Shown here: positions 50,003-62,632 of the stretch, in pieces
Layout: each line of letters begins with the position of its first letter
Numbering within the stretch: the stretch's first letter is position 1
Source of the DNA: Stichopus chloronotus
Taxonomy: Eukaryota > Echinodermata > Holothuroidea > Aspidochirotida > Stichopodidae
Direction of reading: 5' to 3'
Length of the DNA stretch: 64,000 bases
NCBI GenBank assembly: GCA_021234535.1
Contig: CM037849.1
Span: forward strand, 11,389,526 to 11,453,525
Notes under the pieces: model-generated
What the model was told of the DNA's origin: nothing
What the model saw: the letters and a program-made list of their open reading frames with translations, nothing else
The model's database searches: none
Translations under genes and position numbers: made by a program

Positions 50003-50259
50003 TTAAAGGCTGTAATGCATCACCCCAGACAGTTTCAATTCTCCCAACCACCTACCTCTAGTCCCTTCCTCAGCCTGTCTTACATTCCTCCACATGTGTA
50101 ATCAAAACAATGGATCCCTGTGTACGCTGTGTAATACGAGCTGCTTTGCATCTTTCGAATTTGCTGGCAATCTAAGAGTACTGTAACTTAGAACTAGTTG
50201 AGAATTTTCCTTTCAGGGAGGTAAAAATATAGCTTAGGGTGATGCAATACAGCCTTTAA
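50003..50259 (+). mobile_element. TTAA-flanked MITE-like element, copy 1
   Basis: The 249-bp core (50007-50255) begins AGGCTGTAATGCATCACCC and ends with its inverted copy GGGTGATGCAATACAGCCT, one mismatch over about 20 bp. TTAA occurs immediately outside both ends. TTAA target duplication is a piggyBac hallmark, though the terminal bases differ from canonical piggyBac ends. No coding capacity. A related element lies at 57862-58112. Confidence 0.75.
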
Positions 50260-53200
50260 ATGAGCATTGCACAATTAGACATATTACAAACATGCGTCCA
50301 TTTTAGTCGCTCTTTATAAGCAGGCAACACAAATCTCGTCAGATTAAAGGGTATACCTTGTGCCGTCGCCACTTTCCTCCAAGTGGTTTCAGATTTCAAT
50401 CAATGACCAGGGTAGATTTGAACTCTTTTCATCTTAGGGCATATAGCATTTCGTGATGAAAATGAGATTTGTACAATGAAAAGTTGAAACACATACGGTT
50501 TGTTTAGAGGTCAACGCGCGGTGTTCAGCTGTCAGGACAAATGTAATTTGTTTGTTCATGTTATTTTTGTGTAGTTGCTGGAATCAACACAAGATCAGAC
50601 AATATGTCGGTTGTATTTTCATCGCACTTGGATTAGTTGAGGGTAAATATTTTCTTTCCTGCAAAAGAGAAGATTCCTATCACCAGTTAACAATACAAGT
50701 TTTTGCTACGCTAGCAAAGTTTGGCCAAGGACTCAAAGATTGTGTCAAGAAGTAGGTTACGAATTGTCATTCCTCCCCCCCCCCCCCTTCGTCTTTACAA
50801 TTTTGCTTTTGTCTGCCTCCTACCATCCGTTCACCTCTCAGAAATCATACTTGGATCATAATTGGATTCGTTCTATTATTGATTGATTGATTTATTAAAA
50901 TATGCATAATTACATACATCATCCTAATTACACAGGTCATATATATCATAATTTGCGTATAGTATATGAGTCAAACGAACTAGTAAACCTCTGTAACAGA
51001 GCCCTAGCCGTATCTACTGCTTCCAATCTTAAAAATAGTGCGTTGACCTTGCTTTTAATTGGTCAAACGGACAATTTCGTGTTTGTGGAACGACTTGTGA
51101 GAAAGAAGTGTACTGATATGGCAATATATGTAACATCTCAAACCTCATTCACAACATGTTTATAACCAAACAATGAAAAAAGAATCTATTTTCCGGTTTA
51201 TGTAAATGTTTATACTTCAATAAATATGTATATCTCCCACAAAGGTCTCAGTCTTTTGAATGTCTCGACGGGGTATTGTATGTAATTTAAGAGTTTCGAT
51301 GACTCGCCCCTGTAGCTTTAACCTATTTATGGAATCTACTATTCCGTAAACACACCACACACGATCCATACATGCCAGTAAATATGTCAGTGATGAGTGA
51401 TAAAAGGAACTTACCTGCCGATCATCATTACCACACTCCTGATCTGCCGTTGATATATTTAAAGAGAAATATTGCGTTTGTTTTACAGAAAATAAAAAAT
51501 CATATTTTTAAAACCAGGATTATGTGAACACAGAATAAGAGATTATTTAAAATAAGGCAAGACGGGATAATCTTTTTAAGAAATAAGTTGCTTACAGATA
51601 GAAATTCAGTTATTTGTTGCTCAACAATAACTTTTTCACCCAACCTTTCAAACATTCACACTAAAGCATCTTCAGTACAGGCTCTTGTGCGGAAACTGTC
51701 ACTAGGGGCGCCCAAACACCTAAAGGAGGGGGACAACCAGTGGCGGCTTGGGGACATTCTTAGTCCACTGTGTGTGTTTTTGCGTGTGGTGGTGGTGGTG
51801 GTAGGGGGGGGGGGGCTTAAATGGGCCCTGTCGTCACTGTTATACTAGGTAGAATTGTAGACTCTCTAAGCAGAGTGCCAGAAATGTTTTAGATGAAAAA
51901 TACCCCTAGATCACATGCAGGATATTGTCTTGGCTGCATGATGCCCTTTCAACTTACAAAAACGCCATGTCACCTCCAGAGCGGGGGGGGGGGGGTTGAC
52001 ATGACCATTCAGCCACTTGGTACAACGTGAGAATTGCCTTCATCGTCGTGGATAAAGCCAGGGTGAGGCAGAGATGATCTACGTCGTGGCCAAACGAAAT
52101 ATTAATAGTTTCATTGTGGAACCTTTATATAACCACTATGCATGAAACGAGCGTCAGTCTAAGAAAAAACTGAAAATGACCTTTTTTATCGATCGTCAAC
52201 AGGAGGGGGGGCACCCCCTGGCTGACTATAGGCCTGCATCCGGCCCATAACTCATCTCGTGAATAGTTATTTTGAGGAGATGACGCCATTGGGGATTTGT
52301 TTGGTGAGCCTAGTTTGGTTTAACAATCACGATTATAGCTCCTGATTTTGTAGTGCAATCTAAGTGGATTTTAAATGCATCAGTTCTCTTCAAGTAGAGC
52401 TGCATAGAGCTCTATATGGGAGTCCGTTCTTCTGTATATTCATTTTTCCAACATGGCACCGTACAAACTTATGAGTTTATGGTAAGTAGTTTCCACTTGG
52501 AAAACGCTAAAAGAACTCTTCCTCTAAATGATAAATCATAATATTAAAGTCTAAAATGGCTGTGCAGAAAATGCCAGTACACCGGAGTTGAATCAGTTTT
52601 ATAGAAAAACAGATCCTTTTTATCTGCCAAGCAAGATGTGAACAAAACAATTACATCAGTTCATTTGTTTTGCAAAACATTTTACCATGATGTGATATAA
52701 TGAATAGTGATGTGAGCAGTAACTGCAGAACAATGTAAACAAAGTTAAGTAACTTCTGTGTAGTTTCAACTTGTCAGATACGAAAAACCACAGGCAGAAC
52801 TAAATCAATGTTCACTTCAGGTTATGCAAAACAAAAAAAAAACACAAACAAAATGATGAAATAAATAAAGTATAAAACAGAAAAATAAAATAATAAATAC
52901 AAAAAGATGAGATTAAAATAACGGTAACACGAAAGGGCAATCCTTGGAGTTGCAAATTCCTGTCTAGTAATCATGTCAGATATATGTGTAGGCTACGCTA
53001 CAAAAAGTTCAAAAATGTGCTAGTCGAAACGACTTTCCAAAAACAAAAAGCGTTGCGTTACCCAATATGCCATACTCACCATATTTTAGTTATGAATTAG
53101 AAATATTGAAGCAAGAAATTCTGAAGCTTTGGTGCCCCATTATGAGTCAATGCATTTGTAGCTTGCACACGTCGAACTGGCCTATAGCAATGGTCTCTGA

Positions 53201-56200
53201 AGACAAACAGCACATAGTTTTCAGCCTGGTGAAGTCATTTCATGAGTGAGTTGTTCGTTTTGCAAGTGACTGAGCGTAGTCAGACGAATACCGGAGTGGT
53301 GGGGGAGAAAGGGACAGTAGTCCCCCTCCCTGACCATATTTTTGGTGATACTTCTGGCAGAATTTCCCGGTAACGTTTCGTCCCAAGCTATGGTGGCTCA
53401 AAGCTTAGTCTTCTACAGGCTTCTCCCAATTTCCTGGCTAACTTATCATGAAAAAAAAATTAAAAAGTAGTTAAAATGTAACAAGCCGATATGCTAGCTT
53501 CTACATTTACGTTCGAGAACACATCGTATAAACCTCATATTGCTTTACAACTTAAATCCATTGACAAAACTTTAATTGCCCACTCTGATGTAAGTGAAAC
53601 ATTGTCTTCGGCTTTTCCCTGCTGTTAAATTTTCTTGGTTGCAATTTGGAAGAAGTAAAATAAGAGTATGCTTACACACACACACACATCTCATACTGCA
53701 TGTATGATATTCAAACTTCTGTGGCACTCAGTGGGCACTTCGTTAGCCCGCTCAACGTGGTGTATCACTACATGGGCCAGCTCTGACTGCATTCTTTGCG
53801 ATATGTAAAGGTTAGAAAACGGTACATATGTAATGTCAATACCTGCTGGGAGGGTAACGTAACCCCTACGAATTGCCCCATTGATTTACACTTCAAATGT
53901 TTCAGTTGGCACCATTTCACACCATGTATACTTCAACTCGCCTACTTTAATATTCAATCAACAAAAGAACCCATCCCAAAGGATAAAATACCGAAAATGT
54001 TGTCCAAATGGTCTTTCACCGACGGTAAACAAAATGAGGAGGAATCTCCAACTCCTATACTACCGAACGGTTCCTACAACCTAGAAAGATTTAGAGGTTT
54101 AAAAGAGTGGCGCTATATAGAATTAATTCCGTGGTCAAAGTGAAGCGACCCACCACACACACCTGTGTAACTGTGTAATGCAGAGTTGTTACCAACAGCC
54201 GGCCCAACACCATGCATTACTGTAGTTAGTCTACTGTGAAAAACATTGTCACTCTCCATCCGGCAGGAGTGTTAGTATCGCTTTTCGCTCATTTCATAAA
54301 GCATTATGTGTGAGATGTTTAGTTTAACCAAGTCCTTTACTGCAAACTATAAACGCTAGTAATTACAATCAGGCTATGGCCGGAGAAAAACCTTAGGCCT
54401 GCTTAGATCTAGTCCGAAGATATATGACTAGATGTTGATCATTAATTTCCTAGGCCTATCTGTGTCCCAAATAGAAAGAAACGACTAGTACACTTGAAGC
54501 CTATTTCCCCTTATCTTCAGGCTGAGAATCTCCCCAAAGTGTCAGCTCTATCAATGAAGTCCGTACGCATGACACTACTTACTCACTGGTTATAGCTATA
54601 TTTGGTCATTCTCTTACGCGTGAAAGATGGTGTCTAGCTTAAATTTGACAGTTACCTTGTGAGTTTAAGCCTTTTTAAAATAAAGTTGAATATATTCGCA
54701 CGCAAAAACAGACGAATCACCTCTGCTATTTCTTAAATTTAAGGGCTAACCTGCTTCTAACTACGATCGCTGATTGGCTAAAATCTTGGTCCGGCAATCC
54801 ATGAAATTACCCAGACCATGAACGGGCATTTATTTAACTGACTTCTTTCTACAATTAAAGCGTTTTGGAGATTATAAGCATTTTGACAATCACATTATCC
54901 AAACTTAGTAAATCTTGTCCATAAATTTATTTAAAATGGAAGAAAAATAATAACCTTGAACATATTAATCTCATATCTTTTCATATTCTAAATTGTAATT
55001 CATAATTACGGAATTTACGTTTACTGCAACTCAATTTTGTGTTTGCACACACTTATATGCCATTGAGAACCAATAAATGAAGGAAAAAAACCCTTAAAAA
55101 TGGACACTAGCCTACCTATGTTTCCAACCAAGATCCTGTCGTCATCGTGCAACTGCAAATTATATCAGCAAAACAACAGTATGTCTACTACCAAACGAAC
55201 AGACTAGTGAGTTTTAACATTTACCTGAAGTGAGTATTCATTCAATTTTTTGTGAATCCTGGCACTCTTTGGTGATGATCGAAGTGAATTCTAGCTGTCT
55301 GATCAGTTCTTATACCCACTGATCATTATAGGGGTCGATCGGAAAGGGGTTCAAAAGGTATGACTCCATCTAAGCGGCCCGCTAATATCGATTTCCCGTA
55401 AGGCACAGATGAAATGTGTTTGAATAAAATGCCTCTCAGATTACCTCATTTATTGGCAGTTAATACCGTACCTGCCTATACTAGGAGAATTGGCTGCTAA
55501 AAATGCAGGAAATGTTATTTCAGTCTCTGTGCAGTGGCATTATAGATTTTAACTGACTAGTTTTCTGTAATTAACTTTCCTTCAGACCCGTTAGTTCTCG
55601 TCATTTTAGTTTCACGACTTCACGTCACAAAACGTGTGTGTGTGGGAGGAGGAGGTGGGGGGGGGGGGGGATGTGTTAGTACGACCTCCATTATAGAAAT
55701 ATGAGCATTCAAAACAAGTTGAAGGAAACCACCGTCGGTGATCAACATATCCAACATGTTCATTACATTGCAAGACGGAAATCGGTTTCTGACTTAGTTA
55801 AAGGACTACTGCACGAGCAATCATTGTTTGACTTTCTTCCAACTAGCTTCCTGCAAGGCTGGATTTACTCTACGGCTACGTCTACCCTGTTTGGTCAGCA
55901 TTTAATGAGCTTTCTGTCAGCCCGTAAGCCACCCCTCAGTGGTGAAAATGGAATGTTGTGTTTACCCACAGTGATCATGAGATTTCAAGAGTTGTGCATG
56001 ACAAGACAGACCCGAAGAAACCTCTACGCTCTCACCCAAAAGCACATATGTTGAACATTCACCTAAACCGGACCCCTCCCCCCTCCTCCGAAAAGCTGCT
56101 TTGACATGAGAGTGATTTTCATTTTGCAAATTGAATATCTGTGGCCCTTATACATAAGTGAAATTTTATACAACGTAATTATACACACCACATCCGACAG

Positions 56201-57100
56201 AACGTACTAGGCCTACACTTGAAATAACCGGCACTATCAGTCTGATTTCGTGTAAAATTATTAATAGTACTTCTTTGGTTTGGGTGGAATAAGGTGCAAA
56301 GTCAGTCATGATTTTATACATTTGTGCATAATGCAGAAGCGTTTCTCATCGTACGTGGTGCAAAAAGAGGCAGCTGATTATTAGCTGAGCGCCATACATT
56401 TGTAACTAAGACAGTTGGGGTAAGTTCTAGCCACCACATGTACATACACCTTGTTGTAGATGTATAGTGTTCGTGCTACCACGTCCCTAGCTGCACACAT
56501 TTTTAAGCAATGAAACGGGAGAAGTCATGGTAAGTAGCGCCAGTTGCCCCGGCTCTTTTTGGAGTGTAAGGCACTCATAACTTACTTTTCTGTTAAAGTA
56601 GGCAATAGAATTTGTCCTCCACGTAAATGAAATGTACAACTTTTGTCATTATTCAAGTTACGAACTGTGCTTGTTCGCGAAATGGCTACCAATGAATGAT
56701 TTCTGTTGCCACTGTGATGATGCTATTGCACTGTACAAAGTTACACTACAGTATAGGCCTAGTGGTACAGGCCAATTTGTGTCAAAATTTGTAGCTACAG
56801 TAACTACTGTTAAACCAACACATTAATATTAATTTAACAATGACAGTATTTAAGGTAGTAAAGTATAACCTAAGACCATGTACTCTGGAGGATTGACATC
56901 GACTTGTCCAGAATTTCACTCCTTAGGTGCTGCTGGTACTGTAGGTGTCATCTTGGGCAAACGTAGCAAATATTTCCGTCGTCTGGTGACCTGAATTACC
57001 TACAAAGATTTATTGCCAATGTTTCACTAGTGAGTTGTGTTATTCTGGTAGTATTGCATTTGCAGGGCAAGCTTAACAAAACAAAGTTGTAAAATGTTTA
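50260..57100. other. Intergenic sequence, no recognised gene
   Basis: Includes G/C runs at 50775-50787, 51804-51815, 51983-51995 and 55657-55670, and an inverted R2 repeat at 51580-51690. There are two longer plus-strand frames at 53796-54143 (115 aa) and 55701-56054 (117 aa). Neither frame has a recognisable domain, signal peptide or clear splice context. Confidence 0.45.
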
Positions 57101-57751
57101 ACGAGTAACTTGCCTGTCAGCCTAGAGAAAGTGGAAATGGGCAGTGTAAATAACATACAGTAAGATACTGTAGATTAGGCCTTACTGTTTGTGTGTACAA
57201 AAGATAGTTAACGCTGTAGTGTGCTAATTTAAATTTAAGTGGAAAAAATTTCCCAAGCAGAACTTGCTCTGCCCTCTTACAGTAGCTGTCACTAAAGTAG
57301 TTTTAAGTGCTGCATTCACTGAAGGTGCTGAGTTTGGACATGTCTGTGACACGTTTATGTCAGGCTGAGATCCAATGTTAATGTTACTGGACATAGGCAG
57401 TACTGTACAGTTGACTACTGTACTGTAGGTCTACAAAACAGTACAGTACACAGAATTCTCAGTCAGGGGATAAGGCCATCATTCACGCATAGTTTACCCA
57501 GGGAGCTGCCTGGAAATACTGCAGGTCTACTAGTACTAGCATGGTTGCCCCTAGAATGACACACCTACAGATTTGATCGATGATTATGACAATTTTTTGG
57601 ACCTATACTGACTGTACAGTGGGCCTTCAGTAGCATGACACTGAAAAACACTCAGAATACAGTACTTAAATGAATTGAGAAGATCGAACTTATCATACTG
57701 TACCTCCCACAACAGTCCCAAGCTGCATTTGAAATGAGGCACTGTATAGCA

Positions 57752-58172
57752 GTTTAATGCAAGGTTGTTTGATTTAAATCAAGCTGATTAAAATCACGAT
57801 TTTTTATTAAAAAAACTCATGATTTAAATCAATTTATTTGATTTAAATCAAGGTTTCTTATTTAAAGGCAGTACTGAACTCATCACCCCAAGCTATATTT
57901 TTAGCTTCTAGATAGCAGGATTCTCAAAATTATCTTGATTGACAGCAAATTGAAAAGATGCAGAGTGGCGCAATTACATAGGGTACATAGGGATCCATTG
58001 TTTTGATTACACATGTGGAGGAACTTTGGACAGGCTGTGAGAGGGACTAGACCTACATGTAAGTGGTTGGGAGAATGGAAACTGTTTGGGGTGATAAGTA
58101 ATTCGCCTTTAAATCTCTGATTTAAATCATGATTTTTTTAAAACCAAAACAATTAACAACCCTGGCTTAGTG
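57752..58172. mobile_element. hAT-like non-autonomous element interrupted by a MITE
   Basis: The outer element spans 57760-58164. Its ends are CAAGGTTGTT and AACAACCCTG, inverted with about one mismatch. It is filled with GATTTAAATCA palindromes on both sides of the nested MITE. The flanking 8 bp, GTTTAATG and GCTTAGTG, match at six positions, consistent with an aged 8-bp hAT target duplication. Confidence 0.6.
57862..58112 (-). mobile_element. TTAA-flanked MITE-like element, copy 2, nested
   Basis: The 243-bp core (57866-58108) is homologous to 50007-50255 in the opposite orientation, sharing for example GGATCCATTGTTTTGATTAC and CACATGTGGAGGAA. It is again flanked by TTAA on both sides and is inserted inside the hAT-like element at 57760-58164. 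Confidence 0.75.
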
Positions 58173-58824
58173 CAAAAATGTTGATAAAACTTGTTGGAAT
58201 TTGTTGCTCTGTTTGAGGAGAACAAAAGTTTATGTAATTGCTGGCATTTTTCATGGCATTGCTGGCATTTTGCCTTGATGATTATTGTGGTATTGGAATG
58301 GCTTCAGTTTACATCAATCATCAAGTGTTTGAACTGACTGTAGAAATCCTAGGTGAAACCACGCACAAGGTACTGTACAGTATAGTACTGACAGTTCATC
58401 GAATGCTTTGCCTGAATGTCGCGTTGACACAGTCAATTGCAAGTGACAATCAATATTTACAGTGAAGGCCCACTGTATGGTACAGTATATCACTAAGATA
58501 TACTGAACTTCGCACTCAAACCATACAGGTGCTGGTGAATGATGAGGGATATTTTTTTTTTTTTGAGTAATTTCCATGATTACTGTACTTCTTTGACTTG
58601 GACCCCTCCCATAAGGCCTGTTTTACTGTACATAAACATCCATGGACATTATTACTGTTGTAAAGATACAGTACTGTATGTCTATATATTGTGTCATGGT
58701 GTCATCATATGTACTTACCTAGTCTACTGTAAGGCTAACCTACAGGCATTCAAATTAGCAAATAAACACGACACACTAAAGAATTTGAGTAGTGGACAAT
58801 CGAGAATTTTATATGGCCAGGAGG

Positions 58825-59140
58825 TTTAATTTTGGAAGCATACATTTTGTTCTTCCAAAATATCAATATTACTTACCAGAGTGATAACCAATGATTACTG
58901 TATTAAGAGACAATATATAAAGAGCTAACAAAAGAAATACTGACACTGGCATTGTGCAACACTGCATGCATCTGTTTTGCATGTTCATCAGACTTTGAAA
59001 CGCCACACTGTATTTCAAAAACGGTAATAGATATGAGCAAAATTCCAATGGATTGTCATTCTGGGTTTCACTCGGTAACTTCTGAATGAAGCTACTGCAG
59101 CTCTTTTCTAGGTGCATGTCACACTACAGTACCTTTAATG
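58825..59140 (+). repeat. Dispersed repeat family R3, copy 2
   Basis: Colinear with the copy at 44960-45330, same orientation. It carries several TACAGTA words that are absent from copy 1. Confidence 0.65.
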
Positions 59141-61492
59141 CATATGTGAACATGGCAAATGCATCTCGACATTTGGACATTGATATACCTGGAAAGTACA
59201 GTATATGTTTTAATACAGTGACATTGATATATTGTAACAAGTACATTTAGTTACATTAAGTCATATCAGCATTTGGCAAAATCTTGTTAAAAGTACGGTA
59301 ATGAATATCAACAAATCAATGCTAAGGTAACCATTTGGCCTGACACAGACTGCTGCAACTGTAGTACTGTACTTACTATTCTGAGAATTGTCACCAGTAA
59401 CAATTTACACAACATACATTTACATCTAAGTTCCAGGGCTAAAAAGAAGAAAAAGTAAAACACAAAAGGTCAGTACTTACTTTGCATTAGTATTTTACAA
59501 TAACTATGATTTCCTTTAATACAGCATCAATAAGGTTAAGAAGGCTCATGGTACTTATACTTGTGATGCCAATGAAGTTGACTGATACCAGTGATTGCTA
59601 GAGATCTTGTTAACTTCATGGAACTTGACCATTGGTAAAGTTTACTTGGACCACAGTAGACTATTTACAAGATTAACTGAACTGAAAATCTAAATAAGTA
59701 TTGTGTGCTCAATAATTAATCTTCTGAAAATTTTGTTTTGCTAGTTGCAACTGGAGCAGTTTTTGTACTCTCACCCATCAACCACAATCTGAACTAAAGT
59801 TACAGAATTAGTTCTGTGGGTTAGATTAGCATTTTAAATTGGAGGTGGGTAAATCTTTTCTCATACCCATCGGACACCTGGGAGCCCGATGGGTACCCGA
59901 CAACAACGTTCATTGTACAGTATCATTAACATTGGCATTTCCGCAGTATTGTACTGTACATTACATTTGTGTGAAGGGATATTACCAACGTACTACATGT
60001 ACATGTCACCCATTAATTGGACCATTAGATTTTCACCAAGGAAAAGAAAATTGTTTTGAGCTATTTGCTGTGTGTAGTGGGCAAAATTCAGCAAGCTGGC
60101 AAATTGTACTCCCACAGTGGTTGTGTCATTTTACACTTCATGAAGGAACCAGGTAGTAATGTTGGATCTGGGTTGTAAAATACCATGTGGGTAAACCAAG
60201 AACACAGGTTACTCCTGACAACACTAGATAAGATTCTGCCATCAAATTCACATTGTTATAATACAGTAGTCTGATTACTATTTGACATGTTCCCTTCTAC
60301 CAATGCTTCTTTCAAAACTGTCCTAAGCAAACAATGATAAACCTTCATGAGGCTTTTCATCGCTGAATTCATACTGTAGATCCAGCACTACCACGCGACC
60401 CACGGAACATTAAAATGCAGTGTACTGTATATTGTTGTACTCTAGGGTACATTTTCTACAGTTTGTATTTTTTTTTTTTCATCAACGTAAAACAAGTACA
60501 TACACTGTATTGGTAGAATGCTGTACTTGTCAGGATGGATTCAGAATTTGTTACAGTACAGTAGTTTTGCTGGTACTGTATACTGTACGAGACACAGTAA
60601 TGTTTTCATTGCTTGAGAGTGTAAACATCAGCACTGTATATACTGTACAACAGTAGTACATACTGTATTGACTGGGCATATCTCAGATGCACAGCAGATA
60701 ATGATGTGTTGATGTAGTTTTGTTTAAACCAGAAGGACCTAATTGAAATGGACATTAATGGTGGAAAAGGTAGAAAATATGCAAGGAAGGATACAGTATA
60801 TCATAACTTGTGCTGTACTATTTTCAGTGAGATGTTCTTCTGAGATTTAGTCACTGTAGATGTGGAAGTGAAGCAGTCCAGAGGGAGTTGTTCACACTGG
60901 GAGTTGTGCACAATTTGTCTGATGAAGTTTTGCCCCCAAATTCAGAACATTTGCATATCTTGAAGAAGGAGATCTGTGGAGTGGAGGTGTGGAGAATTGG
61001 TGACGTTACAGTATGTTACTGTATGTACTTGTGTCTGATCTGCCAGTATAATCACCAAGGGAAAGACCGTGAAATTCAGCCACTACTGTCGCAAACAACA
61101 GATAACATGGACCGGGGGATGCGGATGTTAAGAAAGTGAATCTGTTTTCTAGTCTTGAGATTACACAGTACCTACATGAACCTTTTTTGTAATGGTCAGC
61201 TATTTTCTCTCTTCTTCTCACAGTCTCTCGTCTCGAAGGGATTGGGCTGGTGTTGAAGAAGTTTGGAAGATAGATGAGCCATTGCATCATTTGATTGGGT
61301 TCACAAGGAAAAGTCTCTCTTGATTGGACATTTTTATCATTTTCTAATCCTGGTCTGTGGATTTCAAACCCTTTCAGATTTCCTTGATCTCATTGATGAT
61401 CTATGTAAAAAGGCTTTTTGCTGTTTTCATGATCACCTAAATATAAATTGATCAGATAAAATTTCATACAAGTACTTTGGGGCAAACTATAC

Positions 61493-62344
61493 ATGGATCC
61501 ATCCAGTCTAATAAAAGACCAAGCCTTGAAGGAAGAACCGGTACCATACTCTATTGCCCTTCTTTCAGGAGGTCTGGCTGGTTTGATGGTCGATGTCTCG
61601 CTGTTTCCAATCGACACTGTCAAAACGAGGCTTCAGAGTAAGGATGGCTTTGTCAAGAGTGGGGCATTTCGAGGTATTTATCGTGGTATCGGACCAGTCA
61701 CCTTGGGTTCGGTGCCTGGAGCAGCCGTCTTTTTCTGCACCTACGAATGTACCAAATCACTTGGAACCAGTTATCTACCCAGGGAATGCGACCCGTTGAT
61801 TCAAATGTTTGGCGCATCGGCAGGGGAAGTGATGGCTTGTGTTGTCCGTGTACCCGTGGAGGTGGTAAAGCAAAGAGCTCAGGCAACCAGGCAGCAAAGT
61901 GTGGGCATCTTGCGAGCCACCTTGCGAACAGAAGGATTACGTGGACTCTACAGGGGTTATCTGAGCACCGTCTTTCGGGAAGTTCCTTTCTCATTTCTGC
62001 AGTTTCCTCTGTGGGAATTCTTCAAAAGAAAGTGGTCGGTCCACCAGGATCGACCCGTGGATGCCTGGCAGAGTGCAATATGTGGGTCTCTGTCCGGAGG
62101 CATTGCATCTGCCATCACAAATCCACTGGATGTTGCTAAAACGAGAATAATGCTTGCTAATCGAAACTCTGAGACTGCCAAAGGTAGCATAAGGTTTGCC
62201 CTGGTAGAGCTGTTCAAACAAGAGGGTTGTAGGGGTCTGTTTGCAGGTGTGTTACCACGTGTGATGTGGATCAGCATTGGTGGTGCTATTTTTCTTGGAG
62301 TATACGACAAAGTAAAACTGACACTTCTGTCAATGCAAGTTTAG
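61493..62344 (+). CDS. SLC25A26: Mitochondrial S-adenosylmethionine carrier SLC25A26, intronless
   Basis: A 283-residue mitochondrial carrier of the inner membrane. SLC25A26 family members exchange cytosolic S-adenosylmethionine for matrix S-adenosylhomocysteine, supplying methyl groups for mitochondrial RNA, DNA and protein methylation. Three Solcar repeats carry the PX(D/E)XX(K/R) signatures: PIDTVK at 39-44, PVEVVK at 121-126 and PLDVAK at 211-216. Segments such as ASAGEVMAC, RVPVEVVKQRAQ, GLYRGYLSTVFREVPFS, QFPLWE and NPLDVAKTRI are diagnostic of this subfamily. Length is close to the usual 270-290. The first ATG has an in-frame TAA 36 bases upstream, so the frame is complete. The coding region has no introns, unlike vertebrate orthologues, but no A-tract follows it, so it is not an obvious recent retrocopy. 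It faces a minus-strand gene tail-to-tail. Confidence 0.95.
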   Translation: MDPSSLIKDQALKEEPVPYSIALLSGGLAGLMVDVSLFPIDTVKTRLQSKDGFVKSGAFRGIYRGIGPVTLGSVPGAAVFFCTYECTKSLGTSYLPRECDPLIQMFGASAGEVMACVVRVPVEVVKQRAQATRQQSVGILRATLRTEGLRGLYRGYLSTVFREVPFSFLQFPLWEFFKRKWSVHQDRPVDAWQSAICGSLSGGIASAITNPLDVAKTRIMLANRNSETAKGSIRFALVELFKQEGCRGLFAGVLPRVMWISIGGAIFLGVYDKVKLTLLSMQV

Positions 62345-62557
62345 ACTTTACCTGTAGGTTTACAGCATGTCAGTGCATACCTCATAGGTTGCTAATTATG
62401 CAACACCTGAATTTATTAAATTAAATATTTGGTGAGGGGTGTATTGTTGGTGTAGTGCCATACTGTAATTACTGTAATGATGAAGGGTCACTCTTTTTGG
62501 AAGTGCCAAATAGACAAATTTTTTGATACTTTGAAGTATGTAAAAACTTGGGAGGAA

Positions 62558-62563
62558 AATAAA
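62558..62563 (+). terminator. Polyadenylation signal AATAAA of SLC25A26
   Basis: AATAAA lies 214 bp after the SLC25A26 stop, a plausible 3' UTR length. A second plus-strand AATAAA is at 62604-62609 and overlaps the minus-strand ATTAAA of the opposing gene. Confidence 0.6.
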
Positions 62564-62600
62564 ATATTCAATTATGCAATTGGTGTTTTTTTGTTTACTA

Positions 62601-62606
62601 TTTAAT
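62601..62606 (-). terminator. Polyadenylation signal ATTAAA of the opposing minus-strand gene
   Basis: The minus strand reads TTTTATTAAATAG 27 bp after the predicted stop at 62633. Cleavage 10-30 nt further would fall at about 62570-62590, the same place as cleavage for SLC25A26. Confidence 0.4.
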
Positions 62607-62632
62607 AAAAAGGAAAAATGGACCGCTAGTAA

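Larger units (their letters stand above)
57150..61040. repeat. Cluster of TACTGTAC / TACAGTA words
   Basis: More than twenty occurrences of TACTGTA or its complement TACAGTA, many joined into the palindromes GTACAGTAC or TACTGTAC. Examples are near 57405, 58371, 58671, 59951, 60572 and 60632-60670. Elsewhere in the window the word is rare. This is a compositional domain, not a tandem array. Confidence 0.75.

Noticed and set aside
60888..61139. 83-aa open frame upstream of SLC25A26
   Set aside because: No recognised domain and no clear splice link to the carrier, whose ORF has an in-frame upstream stop.
61698..62310. Minus-strand and alternate-frame ORFs over SLC25A26 (up to 130 aa)
   Set aside because: Shadows of the strongly supported carrier frame; no domain of their own.
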